Of a stretch of 64,000 bases of DNA, positions 45,767 through 54,033 are shown one piece after another (positions within the stretch are counted from its first letter, which is position 1; each line of letters opens with the position of its first letter). This DNA is from Thermoproteota archaeon (GTDB lineage: Archaea; Thermoproteota; Methanomethylicia; Methanomethylicales; Methanomethylicaceae). The stretch covers positions 124,001 to 188,000 of the forward strand of contig JAJHRG010000002.1 of NCBI GenBank assembly GCA_020832905.1, given 5' to 3'. The notes beneath the pieces were generated by a model. That model searched no databases. It was not told the DNA's origin and worked only from the letters and a program-made list of their open reading frames with translations. Made by a program: the position numbers and the translations under genes.

Positions 45767-45873
45767 AATATAATATTTAAAAGTAATTACGAATATTTTT
45801 TTCGCAAATAATAATTTTTAATTTAAATTTTATTAATTTTTAATAATTTTCACCATAAAGCTTATTAATTTAG

Positions 45874-46800
45874 ATGAAACATTATAAAATGATGAAGAAG
45901 TTATTACTTGTTTCAATATTACTTTTACTAATAGTAGGAACAGTATTAGCTTATAGTACTACATTTTCTTCAAATCCTATAAAATCTGAAAAAATAAAAG
46001 TTGTTGCTACTTTTTATCCTCTAGCATATTTAGCAGAAAAAATAGGAGGAGAAAGAGTTTCTGTTTATACATTAATACCATATAATGTAGAAGTTCATAA
46101 TTGGCAACCTTCTCCTTCTGATATAATGACTATTGAAAATTCAGATATTATAATATTAAATGGAGCAGGATTAGATTGGTGGTTTGAAAGTGAAATATTA
46201 CCATTAATTAATATAAGTGGAAAAATAATTGTTAATACAACAGAAGGATTACCTCTTATATTACATAATAATCAATATGATCCTCATACTTGGCTATCTC
46301 CATATATGGCAAAACTTCAAGCTGAAAAAATATTATCAGCACTTATTAAGAAAGATCCTTTAGGAGAGAAATATTACAAAGAAAGATTTAAAGAAATTGA
46401 AAGTAAATTAAATGAAATTGATGAAAAATATTTAATAGAATTAAAAAATAAGAAAAGAGATATTATAATTGTATCTCATGAGGCTTTTGGATATTTAGCA
46501 GAAAGATATGGATTTAAGCAAATAGGAATAATTGGAATATCAGCTGAAGAAGAGCCAAATCCTAGATTAATATTAGAAATAATTGAATTAATGAAAAAAT
46601 ATAATTTAACAACACTATATTTTGATCCTATTTATTCAGATAAATATGTAAAGATGATAAAAAATGAATTAGAAAATAAATTAGGAATTAATGTTAATGT
46701 TTTGAAGATTTATTTATGCTTAGGTCCAATAGATAATAAAGATTATTTTGAGCAATTAGAAGAAAATCTTGAATCATTAAAAAAAGGACTTGTAGAGTGA
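45874..46800 (+). CDS. Metal ABC transporter substrate-binding protein (ZnuA-type, cluster A-I)
   Basis: A 308-residue lipoprotein-like or anchored binding protein. The signal or anchor is KKLLLVSILLLLIVGTVLAY, without an obvious lipobox cysteine. Metal-site histidines are in VEVHNWQPSPSDI, DPHTWLSPYMAK and VSHEAFGYLA, with the acidic ligand in LYFDPIYSD. The family binds Zn, Mn or Fe. Here the operon ends with nikR, so nickel is a real possibility. There is no His-rich loop. Confidence 0.85.
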   Translation: MKHYKMMKKLLLVSILLLLIVGTVLAYSTTFSSNPIKSEKIKVVATFYPLAYLAEKIGGERVSVYTLIPYNVEVHNWQPSPSDIMTIENSDIIILNGAGLDWWFESEILPLINISGKIIVNTTEGLPLILHNNQYDPHTWLSPYMAKLQAEKILSALIKKDPLGEKYYKERFKEIESKLNEIDEKYLIELKNKKRDIIIVSHEAFGYLAERYGFKQIGIIGISAEEEPNPRLILEIIELMKKYNLTTLYFDPIYSDKYVKMIKNELENKLGINVNVLKIYLCLGPIDNKDYFEQLEENLESLKKGLVE

Positions 46801-46804
46801 GATT

Positions 46805-47575
46805 ATGAAAGTAATAGAAGTAAGAAATTTAAATGTTATGAGAAATGGAAGATTAGTAATAAGAAATGCTAATTTTGAAATTAATAAAGGAGATTATGTA
46901 GGAATAATTGGACCAAATGGTGGAGGAAAAACTACTCTTCTTCTTACAATTCTTGGTCAATTACCTAGATTAAGTGGAACTATAAAATTATTTGAAAAAG
47001 ATATTGAAGAATTTAATGAATGGGAAAAAATTGCTTTTATTCCTCAAGATGCTATAAATTTTGATAATAATTTTCCAATAACAGTAAAAGAATTTGTTTC
47101 TCTTGGAAGATTAGGAAAAAATAAAATTGGAAGAAGATTAAATAAAGAAGATTGGGAGGAAGTAAATAAAGCATTAGAATTCATGGGAATTTCTGATATT
47201 GCAAATAAAAGAATAGGAGAAATTTCTATTGGACAAAAACAAAGAATGTTTTTAGCTATGGCATTAGTTAGAAATCCTGAATTAATAATATTAGATGAGC
47301 CAATATCTAATGTAGATCCTATTACTCAAGAAAAATTCTATAAAAAACTTTCAGATCTTAATTATAAAGAAGGAAAAACAATATTAGTAGTATCTCATGA
47401 TCTTTCTGCAGTATTTTGTAGAATGAATAAAGTAATATGTGTTAATGTGGATGTTAATATTGCAGAAATTAAAGAAAATACTGATATTCAAGGAATTTTA
47501 AGAAAAGCTTATGGTGAACATTTCTATTTTGTTTTTCATAAACATGAATGTAAAGGAGAATTTGAAAATGATTGA
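46805..47575 (+). CDS. Metal ABC transporter ATP-binding protein
   Basis: A 256-residue ABC ATPase. Walker A is GPNGGGKTT, the signature is ISIGQKQRMFLAMALVRNP, Walker B is LIILDEPISNVDP and the switch histidine is VVSHDLSAVF. The C-terminal tail has HKHEC, a possible extra metal contact, also seen in other Zn/Mn importers. It is 4 bases after the binding-protein gene and overlaps the permease. Confidence 0.92.
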   Translation: MKVIEVRNLNVMRNGRLVIRNANFEINKGDYVGIIGPNGGGKTTLLLTILGQLPRLSGTIKLFEKDIEEFNEWEKIAFIPQDAINFDNNFPITVKEFVSLGRLGKNKIGRRLNKEDWEEVNKALEFMGISDIANKRIGEISIGQKQRMFLAMALVRNPELIILDEPISNVDPITQEKFYKKLSDLNYKEGKTILVVSHDLSAVFCRMNKVICVNVDVNIAEIKENTDIQGILRKAYGEHFYFVFHKHECKGEFEND

Positions 47576-48377
47576 ATTATTAAGCTATCAATTTTTTCAA
47601 AATGCAATTATTGGAGGATGTTTAATAGGAATTATATGTTCATGGATAGGATTATTTTTAGTATTGAGAAGGCAGGTAATGATAGTTGATGGAGCTGCTC
47701 ATACTGCTTTTGGTGGACTTGCTTTAGGATTATTATTAGGAATTGATCCATTTATTACTGCTTTAATAATAGTAATAATTTCAATATTGATAATTAATAA
47801 AATGAAAGCATTTACAGATTCTGCTATAGCATTAATGCTTGCTATAGGTTTTTCTATTGGGTTAATAATAATAAGTATAACAAGAGGATTTAGTATAGAT
47901 ATATTTAGCTATTTATTTGGTTCTATATTAACAATAAGTAGAGAAGAATTGTTAATTATTTCAATTGTTACTATATTTATAGCAATATTTCTTTTATTAT
48001 TTCATAAAGAACTTATTGCAATTACATTTAATGAAAGAAATGCAAGAATAATGGGAATTCCAGTAGATTTAATTTCTAATATTTTTAATTTAATTATAGC
48101 AATTACAATAATTCTTTCAATAAAAATTGTAGGAGTAATTCTTATAGTTGCACTTATTACTATTCCTGCATTAACAGCATTACAAATAAAAACATCTTTT
48201 AATAATACAGTTATTATTTCAGTTTTAATAGGAGTAATAGGAGTAATTCTAGGTATATTTATTTCAGCATTATATAAATTAGCAACATCAGGTGTAATAG
48301 TTTTTATATTAGTTTCTATTTATGCTATAGTTTATTTATACTCAAAAATAGAAATTATAAAGAGGAGAACTTCATGA
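47568..48377 (+). CDS. Metal ABC transporter permease (ZnuB/ABC-3 family)
   Basis: A 269-residue permease with about eight helices, typical of the ABC-3 family: IGGCLIGIICSWIGLFLVLR near the start, DGAAHTAFGGLALGLLLG, and IVGVILIVALITIPALTALQ. The ATG at 47568 was chosen because AAAGGAGAATTTGAAA precedes it and it overlaps the ATPase stop by 8 bases. A longer form starting at 47511 would sit wholly within the ATPase gene. Confidence 0.9.
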   Translation: MIELLSYQFFQNAIIGGCLIGIICSWIGLFLVLRRQVMIVDGAAHTAFGGLALGLLLGIDPFITALIIVIISILIINKMKAFTDSAIALMLAIGFSIGLIIISITRGFSIDIFSYLFGSILTISREELLIISIVTIFIAIFLLLFHKELIAITFNERNARIMGIPVDLISNIFNLIIAITIILSIKIVGVILIVALITIPALTALQIKTSFNNTVIISVLIGVIGVILGIFISALYKLATSGVIVFILVSIYAIVYLYSKIEIIKRRTS

Positions 48378-48757
48378 TTATAAGTATATCTCTTCCTGAT
48401 GATCTTTTAGAAGAACTTGATAAAATATTAAGTAAGGAGTGGTATGTAAGTAGATCAGAAGCACTTAGACATGCTATAAGAAAGTATATCTATGAGTATA
48501 AAGATTTAGAAAAAATAGAAGGAGAAGTTATTGCTACTCTTACTATTCTTTATGAAAAATTTAGTGAAGAAGATATAAGACATAAATTTATGGACATAAT
48601 AGTAGCATTTATTCATGTCCATATTAATAATAATAAATGTCTTGAGGTAATGGTAGTAAAAGGAAATGCTGAAAAATTAAGAAAAATGATTAGTGAATTA
48701 AAAGCAAGAAAAAATATAGAAAACATTGGAGTTTCAATTATATATAGAGAAATATAA
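48374..48757 (+). CDS. nikR: Nickel-responsive regulator NikR
   Basis: A 127-residue ribbon-helix-helix plus ACT-like regulator. The N-terminal MIISISLPDDLLEELDKILS strand-helix is the DNA-binding part. All four high-affinity nickel ligands known from E. coli NikR (H76, H87, H89, C95) are present at the same spacing: H70, H81, H83 and C89 in RHKF and FIHVHINNNKCLE. Its start overlaps the permease stop by 4 bases. It therefore probably represses its own transport operon when nickel is sufficient. Confidence 0.93.
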   Translation: MIISISLPDDLLEELDKILSKEWYVSRSEALRHAIRKYIYEYKDLEKIEGEVIATLTILYEKFSEEDIRHKFMDIIVAFIHVHINNNKCLEVMVVKGNAEKLRKMISELKARKNIENIGVSIIYREI

Positions 48758-48769
48758 TAATTGATAATT

Positions 48770-49648
48770 ATGTTTACAGAAGAGGAAATAGATTGTATTA
48801 TTAAAGCTGGAAAAATTGTAAGAAATTTACTAAATAGAGTAAGATCTTTTGTAAAAGAAAATATGAGCTTACTAGAATTAAGTGAAAAAATTGAAAATGA
48901 AATAAGAAAACTAAATGGTGAACCTGCTTTTCCATGTAATATTGGAATTGATGAAGTTGCAGCACATTATACACCATCAGTAAATGATAATAAGAAATTA
49001 GCTTATGGATGTTTATTAAAAATAGATATAGGTGCACATATTAATGGATTTATAGCAGATGCTGCAATTACTATATCTCTTGGATCTGAATATGAGGAAA
49101 TGATAGAAGTTGCAAAAGAAGCATTAGATAAAGCATTATCTTCAATAAGTATTGGAGAAAAAATTTCTAATATTGGAGAAATAATTGAAAAAACTATAAA
49201 ATCCTATGGATATAAACCAATATCAAATCTTACTGGTCATAAAATTTCAAGATATATTATACATGCAGGTGTAAGTATACCAAATATTAGTGGAAACGCT
49301 TATGGAAGAATTGAGCCATGGTCTTTATATGCTATTGAGCCTTTTGTAACATTATCAGAAGCTAAAGGAGAAGTTGTAAATGGACCTTTAGGTAATATAT
49401 TACAAATAATTAAAATTAAGGGACCAAAAGATTCTAAATTAAAAGAATTTTTTGATCTCTTATTTAAAAAATATAAAACATTACCTTTTGCAAGAAGATG
49501 GATAGAAAATCAAGAATATTTAGATATTCTTAAAAAAGATAAATTAATCTATGAATATCCAGTACTAATAGAAGCAAGTGGATTTCCAGTCGCTCAAGCA
49601 GAACATACTATATTAACAACAGATAAAGAAGTAATTGTTATTACATAA
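48770..49648 (+). CDS. map: Methionine aminopeptidase, archaeal type II
   Basis: About 292 residues from ATG 48770. The pita-bread fold metal ligands are visible: KIDIGAHINGFIADAAIT (two Asp), LTGHKISRYIIHAG (His), and YAIEPFVTLSEAKGEV (Glu), with the last Glu in QAEHTIL near the C-terminus. The length and insert mark it as type II. It removes initiator methionine. It follows nikR by 12 bases but is unrelated in function. Confidence 0.93.
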   Translation: MFTEEEIDCIIKAGKIVRNLLNRVRSFVKENMSLLELSEKIENEIRKLNGEPAFPCNIGIDEVAAHYTPSVNDNKKLAYGCLLKIDIGAHINGFIADAAITISLGSEYEEMIEVAKEALDKALSSISIGEKISNIGEIIEKTIKSYGYKPISNLTGHKISRYIIHAGVSIPNISGNAYGRIEPWSLYAIEPFVTLSEAKGEVVNGPLGNILQIIKIKGPKDSKLKEFFDLLFKKYKTLPFARRWIENQEYLDILKKDKLIYEYPVLIEASGFPVAQAEHTILTTDKEVIVIT

Positions 49649-49663
49649 AAAAGAAAAAAAGAA

Positions 49664-49846
49664 TTACTCTTGAACAGTTATGGCTTGAGTTGGACATTGA
49701 GAAACACATGCCATACAAAGTATACAATCTTGTGGTCTTTTAGGAACAGCTTTATTATTTATAAGCTCAAAGACATTAGTTGGACATACTGATATGCAAA
49801 GTCCATCTCCATTACATTTTTCTGGATCTACTATTACTTTTGGCAT
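49664..49846 (-). CDS. Ferredoxin, 2x[4Fe-4S]
   Basis: A 60-residue ferredoxin. Motifs are CNGDGLCISVCP and CILCMACVSQCP, two four-cysteine sites. The first has the longer CxxxxxC spacing, which may shape one cluster's potential. It is a likely soluble electron carrier for anaerobic redox enzymes such as the complex encoded at 723-10126. Confidence 0.92.
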   Translation of the reverse strand: MPKVIVDPEKCNGDGLCISVCPTNVFELINNKAVPKRPQDCILCMACVSQCPTQAITVQE

Positions 49847-49891
49847 TTTTAAGACCCTATAACTTGTTAATATAATTATTTTATAAAAACT

Positions 49892-50095
49892 TTATGGTGG
49901 TAAAACTTCACGAAGTTTTTCACTTGCAGGTAATCCAGCAATTCCCCATGATTCTTTTGGAATCTCTATAATTATTACTTCAACAGCTTCTTTTGGTATT
50001 CCAAGATCTGTAAATACCTTTGTTATTCCTTCTATTGTTTTTCTTTTAGCTTCATCTGAAAAACCCTTCCAAACATAAACACATACTACTGGCAT
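49892..50095 (-). CDS. 4-oxalocrotonate tautomerase family protein
   Basis: A 67-residue protein with the catalytic N-terminal proline (MPVVCVYVWKG) and the TKVFTDLGIPKEAVEVIIIE pattern of small tautomerases. The physiological substrate in anaerobic archaea is unknown. It lies between ferredoxin and rubrerythrin genes in the same direction. Confidence 0.88.
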   Translation of the reverse strand: MPVVCVYVWKGFSDEAKRKTIEGITKVFTDLGIPKEAVEVIIIEIPKESWGIAGLPASEKLREVLPP

Positions 50096-50111
50096 TTTTT
50101 AACCTCACTTA

Positions 50112-50681
50112 TTAATATTCTTCACATAATCTTTGAAAATACATAAATGAATGACCACATGAAGGACATTCTTGAGGAGGAGTTTTTCCAATATGAACAT
50201 AGCCACATTTTCTACATACCCAAACTATTGGTTCATCTCTTTTAAAGAATTTTCCTGATTCTAAAAGCTCTAATAATTTTTTATATCTTTCTTCATGATG
50301 TTTTTCAGCTACTATTATTGCTTCTATTCTTAATGCAATATCATTAAATCCTTCTTCTCTAGCAATTTTTGCAAATTCAGGATAAAGTTCAGAATTTTCA
50401 TAATGTTCTCCTTTAATAGCAGCTTTTAAATTATCAATAGTACTTCCAATAGATAATGGAACTGAAGTTTCAATTTTAATTTCATCTAAATTTCCTTTAA
50501 GTTTTTGAGCTAATTCAAAAAATGTTTCAGCATGTTCTTTCTCATTCATAGCAGTAATTTCAAATATTTCTGCAATTTGTTCATATCCTTCTTTTCTTGC
50601 TATACTTGCATAAAATGTATATCGATTTCTTGCTTGTGATTCTCCTACATATGCTTTTATTAAATTTTCAAAAGTCCTCAT
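50112..50681 (-). CDS. Rubrerythrin
   Basis: A 189-residue protein. A four-helix diiron domain occupies residues 1-140, with carboxylate ligands in the YTFYASIARKEGYEQ, NEKEHAE and AEKHHEERY segments. A C-terminal rubredoxin-like domain has CRKCGYVHIG and CPSCGH. Rubrerythrins reduce hydrogen peroxide in anaerobes. Confidence 0.95.
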   Translation of the reverse strand: MRTFENLIKAYVGESQARNRYTFYASIARKEGYEQIAEIFEITAMNEKEHAETFFELAQKLKGNLDEIKIETSVPLSIGSTIDNLKAAIKGEHYENSELYPEFAKIAREEGFNDIALRIEAIIVAEKHHEERYKKLLELLESGKFFKRDEPIVWVCRKCGYVHIGKTPPQECPSCGHSFMYFQRLCEEY

Positions 50682-50759
50682 AAAATAGAATATTAAAAAA
50701 ATGTATTTATAGCTTACTAGAAGGAAAAAATAAAAAACTAGAATTTTAATTAATAACTT

Positions 50760-51284
50760 ATGTGTGTTCTTGGTAAAGATAAATTAATAGAATTAAATAA
50801 GGAATATAGAATAATACATCCATTTAATGAAAATCAATTAGATGGAGATAGCTATATACTTACAGTAGGACAAGATGTAGTATTAAACTATTTAGAACAT
50901 CAAAATATAATATCCTATGAAATAGTATTTACACCACCAAATTATATTGCATACTTAACTGCAAAAAGTAGATATGGAAGAATGGGGCTTTCATTTTTAA
51001 ATGCAGCAAAAGTTCATAGTGGCTTTTGTGGAAGACTTGCACTTGAAGTTGTAAATTTAAATAATGAAAGAAAACCAATAATAATAAGAAAAGGAGATCC
51101 ATTTATGCATATAGAGTTTATAAGAAGAGAAGGAGAACCTTCTCCATACGAAGGAGAATATCAATTTCAATATATGACCGATGAAGAAATAAATGAATAT
51201 ATTCCAATACTAAAAAAAGCAATTCCAAATTTTGATAAATTATTTAAAATATGGATGAGTAAAAGATCACATCAATTTCCATAA
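50760..51284 (+). CDS. dCTP deaminase/dUTPase-family protein
   Basis: A 174-residue protein of the trimeric dUTPase/dCTP deaminase fold. Motifs visible are LDGDSYILTVG (motif 1 region), TAKSRYGRMGLSFLNAAKVHSGFCGRL (given here in part: AKSRYGRMGLSFL) and the later LALEVVNLNN. The glutamate and serine-arginine pattern fits dCTP deaminase more than dUTPase, but it is shorter than bacterial Dcd. It overlaps the convergent PUA gene by 18 bases. Confidence 0.75.
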   Translation: MCVLGKDKLIELNKEYRIIHPFNENQLDGDSYILTVGQDVVLNYLEHQNIISYEIVFTPPNYIAYLTAKSRYGRMGLSFLNAAKVHSGFCGRLALEVVNLNNERKPIIIRKGDPFMHIEFIRREGEPSPYEGEYQFQYMTDEEINEYIPILKKAIPNFDKLFKIWMSKRSHQFP

Positions 51285-51743
51285 ATCATCTCCAACATAA
51301 TGTAAGTTTTTTACTGCTTTTCCTTTTCTTTTTTCAAAAATTTCTTTTACATTCATAATCATAATTCCTATGGCAATAGGTTTTTCATGTTTTTCATCCA
51401 CAACTACTACAACTTTTCCAATTTCAGCATTATTTTTAATTTCTTTTATTCCTGGAGCCATTACATCTGCTCCATTAACTATATGAGGTACTGCTCCCAT
51501 ATCTACAATAACTTTTGGAAGTAAATCAAGAACTTCTTTTGGTGATTTTAATGTTGGAATTAAGTTTTCTTCTACTAAAATAGCAATAGGCTTTCCTTCT
51601 TGAAAATATATTTTCTTTCCATTTTTTGTTTCTACTACTTCAATAATTTTCTTTTTATCTAAATCAATAGAATACTTTTCTTTTAAAACTTTTAATAATT
51701 CTTTTTGCTCTTTAGAACTTAATGGATGTCTTTTTTTAATCAT
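51267..51743 (-). CDS. PUA-domain RNA-binding protein (MCT-1/Tma20-like)
   Basis: A 158-residue protein. An N-terminal alpha/beta domain (residues 1-75, LKEKYSIDLDKKKIIEVVET) is followed by a PUA domain with VDMGAVPHIVNGADVMAPGI and the late GKAVKNLHYVGDDLWKL. The architecture matches archaeal DUF1947-PUA proteins related to eukaryotic MCT-1/DENR-associated factors in translation. Its promoter region is shared with the lsm gene. Confidence 0.85.
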   Translation of the reverse strand: MIKKRHPLSSKEQKELLKVLKEKYSIDLDKKKIIEVVETKNGKKIYFQEGKPIAILVEENLIPTLKSPKEVLDLLPKVIVDMGAVPHIVNGADVMAPGIKEIKNNAEIGKVVVVVDEKHEKPIAIGIMIMNVKEIFEKRKGKAVKNLHYVGDDLWKLM

Positions 51744-51840
51744 AATAATTTTTCTTACATTAGTTATTTATTATAAATCTTCCGATAGGCTTAAATAATC
51801 TTTTTCATTATCGAAAAATTGCTTATAGTGGGAGTTCAGT
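51744..51840. promoter_or_regulatory. Divergent promoter, PUA gene and lsm
   Basis: A 97-base gap. On the plus strand, GATAGGCTTAAATAATCTT at about 51783-51801 looks like a BRE/TATA pair, 40 bases before the lsm ATG. GTGGGAG upstream of the ATG is a possible ribosome site. On the minus strand, an AT-rich ATTTATAATAAATAACTAA stretch lies close to the PUA gene start. Inferred only. Confidence 0.45.
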
Positions 51841-52074
51841 ATGAGTGAACATAGTGCAACTGAATTATTAAGTCAATCTATAGGTTCAATAGTCTTAGTA
51901 AAACTAAAAGGAGGAAGAGAAATTAGAGGATTAATAAAAAGTTTTGATCAACACTTAAATTTAGTATTAGAGAATGCAGAAGAATTAGTAGGAGAAAATA
52001 AAGAACCAAGAAAATTAGGAACAGTAATAGTAAGAGGAGATAATGTAGTTTTAATCTCTCCATCTCCAAGGTGA
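51841..52074 (+). CDS. lsm: Sm-like archaeal protein (LSm)
   Basis: A 77-residue LSm protein. The Sm1 motif (GSIVLVKLKGGREIRGLIKS, FDQHLNLVLENAEE) and the Sm2 motif (LGTVIVRGDNVVLISP) are complete. It forms heptameric RNA-binding rings. It is 5 bases upstream of rpl37e, a gene pair conserved across archaea. Confidence 0.95.
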   Translation: MSEHSATELLSQSIGSIVLVKLKGGREIRGLIKSFDQHLNLVLENAEELVGENKEPRKLGTVIVRGDNVVLISPSPR

Positions 52075-52079
52075 TTTAA

Positions 52080-52223
52080 ATGAAAGGAACACCATCAATG
52101 GGAAGAAGATCAAGAGGAAAAACACATATTACATGTAGAAGATGTGGTCGTCATAGTTATCATGTAAGAAAAAAGAAATGTGCAGCATGTGGATATGGAA
52201 GATCAGCAAAAAGAAATGATTAG
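52080..52223 (+). CDS. rpl37e: Ribosomal protein L37e
   Basis: A 47-residue protein starting [20 protein letters not shown]. The zinc finger has CRRC (residues 19-22) and CAAC (34-37). It is short compared with the usual 55-62 residues because the N-terminal part is compact, but all core elements are present. It is co-transcribed with lsm. Confidence 0.93.
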   Translation: MKGTPSMGRRSRGKTHITCRRCGRHSYHVRKKKCAACGYGRSAKRND

Positions 52224-52266
52224 AAATAAAATTAAAATAATAGAAGTAAAATAAATAAAAAGAGAA

Positions 52267-52354
52267 GGGCCGGTAGCTCAGTGGCAGAGCGCCCGCTTGG
52301 CGTTATAAAATACCAGAATGCGGGAGATCGAGGGTTCAAATCCCTCCCGGTCCA
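52267..52354 (+). tRNA. tRNA-Ala (GGC) with 16-base intron
   Basis: Acceptor stem GGGCCGG pairs with CCGGTCC, which places a G3:U70 wobble, the main alanine identity signal. The anticodon stem CCCGC/GCGGG encloses anticodon GGC at 52299-52301. An extra 16 bases (52303-52318) after position 37 are read as the canonical 37/38 archaeal intron, removed at a bulge-helix-bulge. The T arm is GAGGGTTCAAATCCCTC. CCA (52355-52357) is encoded. Confidence 0.92.
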
Positions 52355-52357
52355 CCA

Positions 52358-52586
52358 TTATTTTATACAATCATTAATAATGAATTGATCTTCTTATCTT
52401 AAAGGATAAGACTTTTAATTGCAAACATAATTTAACATTAATTGAAGATTATAATTATATTGCTTGCATAGTGAACTATTTTCATAGCTAAGTTAGAAAC
52501 TCTTTCACAATTGTATATTAATACACTTATTATGAACTTATAGATTTACCAAATCTTTTTATACATAAATACGTATATACATATTT
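52358..52586. other. Intergenic stretch with IS-end-like hairpin
   Basis: Between tRNA-Ala and vapB there is no convincing gene. A stem-loop CTTATC-TTAAAG-GATAAG lies at 52393-52410. The core TAAAGGATAAG recurs in inverted form near 53598-53611, and a related GTCCTAAAGGAC hairpin is at 53341-53352. Such TAAAGGA hairpins resemble ends of IS200/IS605-type elements, so this may be one edge of an old insertion. Upstream of vapB (52553-52582) an AT-rich TATACATAAATACGTATATA segment may hold the promoter and an operator. Confidence 0.4.
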
Positions 52587-52877
52587 ATGGCAAAAAAGAA
52601 GCTCACTTTAAGTATTGATGAAGATTTATTGAAAGAAGCTAAAAGAATTTCTGCTCTTGAAGGAAATAGTTTGAGTAGTATTGTTGAGGAGTATTTTGAA
52701 GGATTAGTATTTGAAAAGTGGATTAAAGAGCTTTGTAATGATCTAAGTTTTAAAGATATTAAACCTGTAATAGAGTCAGAGATTCCAAAAAATAGACCCA
52801 AGGGATTAGAAGCTTCAAAAATAATAAGAGAATTAAGAGATGAGCAAATGAGGAGAATATTTAATGCTAAAGAGTGA
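52587..52877 (+). CDS. VapB-type antitoxin (ribbon-helix-helix)
   Basis: A 96-residue protein. The N-terminal KKLTLSIDEDLLKEAKRISA followed by GNSLSSIVEEYFEGL is an RHH/DUF6364-like DNA-binding domain, and the C-terminal half is charged and probably disordered for toxin binding. It overlaps the PIN toxin gene by 14 bases, the normal VapBC arrangement. Confidence 0.82.
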   Translation: MAKKKLTLSIDEDLLKEAKRISALEGNSLSSIVEEYFEGLVFEKWIKELCNDLSFKDIKPVIESEIPKNRPKGLEASKIIRELRDEQMRRIFNAKE

Positions 52878-53325
52878 AGAGATACTATATTTAGATACTA
52901 GTGCTTTAGTGAAGAGATATATTGAAGAGTCTGGAAGTGATGTTGTAGATGAGATCTTTAGAGATTCATATAAGGGAATTAAAACACTAGCATTTTCCTA
53001 CTGGAATCTTGCTGAAGCTATAGTTGCATTTGATAAATATGAAAAGAAGTTAGGTCTTAATGCAAAAGAGATTATGAAAAACATGCTAAGAGAAATTACT
53101 ACTCTTTCAAGATTGCATAGATTAATTATTGTTAATATAACTCCTTCTCTCTTACGAAAATCCATAAATCTTATACTAAAATATCATATTTATGTAGCAG
53201 ATGCTCTTCAAATTGCTACAGCTAAGAAAATTAAAAGCTCTATAATTGTTACAGGAGATAAAGAATTAGCAAACATAGCTCAAGCTGAAGGTTTAAAAGT
53301 TTTTTATCTAACCCCTTCATTCTAA
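52864..53325 (+). CDS. VapC-type PIN-domain toxin
   Basis: A 153-residue PIN nuclease. Acidic active-site residues are in ILYLDTSALVKRYIEE (D11), the NLAEAI segment (Glu near residue 49), HIYVADALQIATA (Asp near 118) and IIVTGDKELA (Asp). The set is complete, so the toxin is probably active. It is coupled to the antitoxin upstream. Confidence 0.88.
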   Translation: MLKSEEILYLDTSALVKRYIEESGSDVVDEIFRDSYKGIKTLAFSYWNLAEAIVAFDKYEKKLGLNAKEIMKNMLREITTLSRLHRLIIVNITPSLLRKSINLILKYHIYVADALQIATAKKIKSSIIVTGDKELANIAQAEGLKVFYLTPSF

Positions 53326-53480
53326 AACTGATTTCCTCTAGTCCTAAAGGACAAGGGTTCTCTGCATTTATTCGGATTTACATCTTTCATTTGCAAGACA
53401 TTCAGGAAAATTAGAGTCCCTACATCTTAATTTGTTTAAGTAATTGCCAATTCTGCATTCATGTGTCTAGGACAATCACT
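53326..53480 (-). pseudogene. Relic of an IS605-type TnpB 3' end
   Basis: There is no open frame, but minus-strand translation gives CPRHMNAELAI, two stops, then VLQMKDVNPNKCREPLSFRT. These align by eye with the C-terminus of the intact TnpB at 54221 (zinc-finger/NADLNGAINI region, then EVMKMKVVNHKPMNRL). The segment ends in a GTCCTAAAGGAC hairpin (53341-53352) like an IS605 right end. It is read as a decayed, internally deleted copy. Confidence 0.5.
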
Positions 53481-53620
53481 AGTCATCAATTAATATTGAA
53501 AGAATTTATAAGTTTTCTCTTATTCTTGCCATTTATGACAAGAATTTCGGTTGTAAGATATTTTGATATTTAAAAAGCTAGTCATTAAAACTAATGGACT
53601 TATCCTTTAGAATGAAATAG
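53481..53620. other. Intergenic stretch between IS relic and broken VapC
   Basis: No gene is seen. The stretch contains GGACTTATCCTTTAGA near 53596-53612, an inverted match to the hairpin arm at 52399-52410. Together with the relic at 53326-53480 it suggests remains of one or more IS200/IS605 elements around the first VapBC pair. Confidence 0.3.
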
Positions 53621-54033
53621 TCAGATGTATAATACTTTAACATTAAGTTTTTGTGCTATTTTATATTGATTTTCATCTGAAGTAATAAGAACTGCTTGTT
53701 TATTTATTGCTTGAGTAATGAAAAGTGTATCATATATAGGTATTTTGTTTTCAATAGCTATTCTAAGTGCTTGATTTAAATATAGATCTTGTTCTTCTAC
53801 TATGAGTAATGTATTCTTTAGTTTTAATAAATCATCTAATAATACAAAGGCTTCTCAATGCTTATATTTCCTAATAATATAGTTCTTCTCCAAATTGCAT
53901 TTGCAACTTCCTTAAGAGCTAAGTCAAGAGTATATGGTTTCTCAATAATGATTTCTTTAACTTTTCTCCATTCTTCTTCTTTTAATAGAAATTTTGCTAT
54001 AGTGGAAGAATCAATGACAAAAACGAACGACAA
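53621..54033 (-). pseudogene. Broken VapC-type PIN toxin
   Basis: The 5' part (from about 54020) encodes FVFVIDSSTIAKFLLKEE and LDLALKEVANAIWRRTILLG. The frame then shifts by one base near 53858, and the other frame continues with EAFVLLDDLLKLKNTLLIVE, IENKIPIYDTLFITQAINK and AVLITSDENQYKIAQKLNVK to a TGA at 53621. All PIN acidic residues (D, E, D, D) survive across the two frames. The true start is lost because the TnpB element abuts it at about 54031. A single frameshift plus the insertion makes a recent pseudogene; its antitoxin lies on the far side of the element. Confidence 0.75.

Noticed and set aside
48801-49037. Minus-strand open frame inside the methionine aminopeptidase gene
   Set aside because: It is antisense to a well-conserved gene and is made of low-complexity Leu, Phe and Tyr residues.
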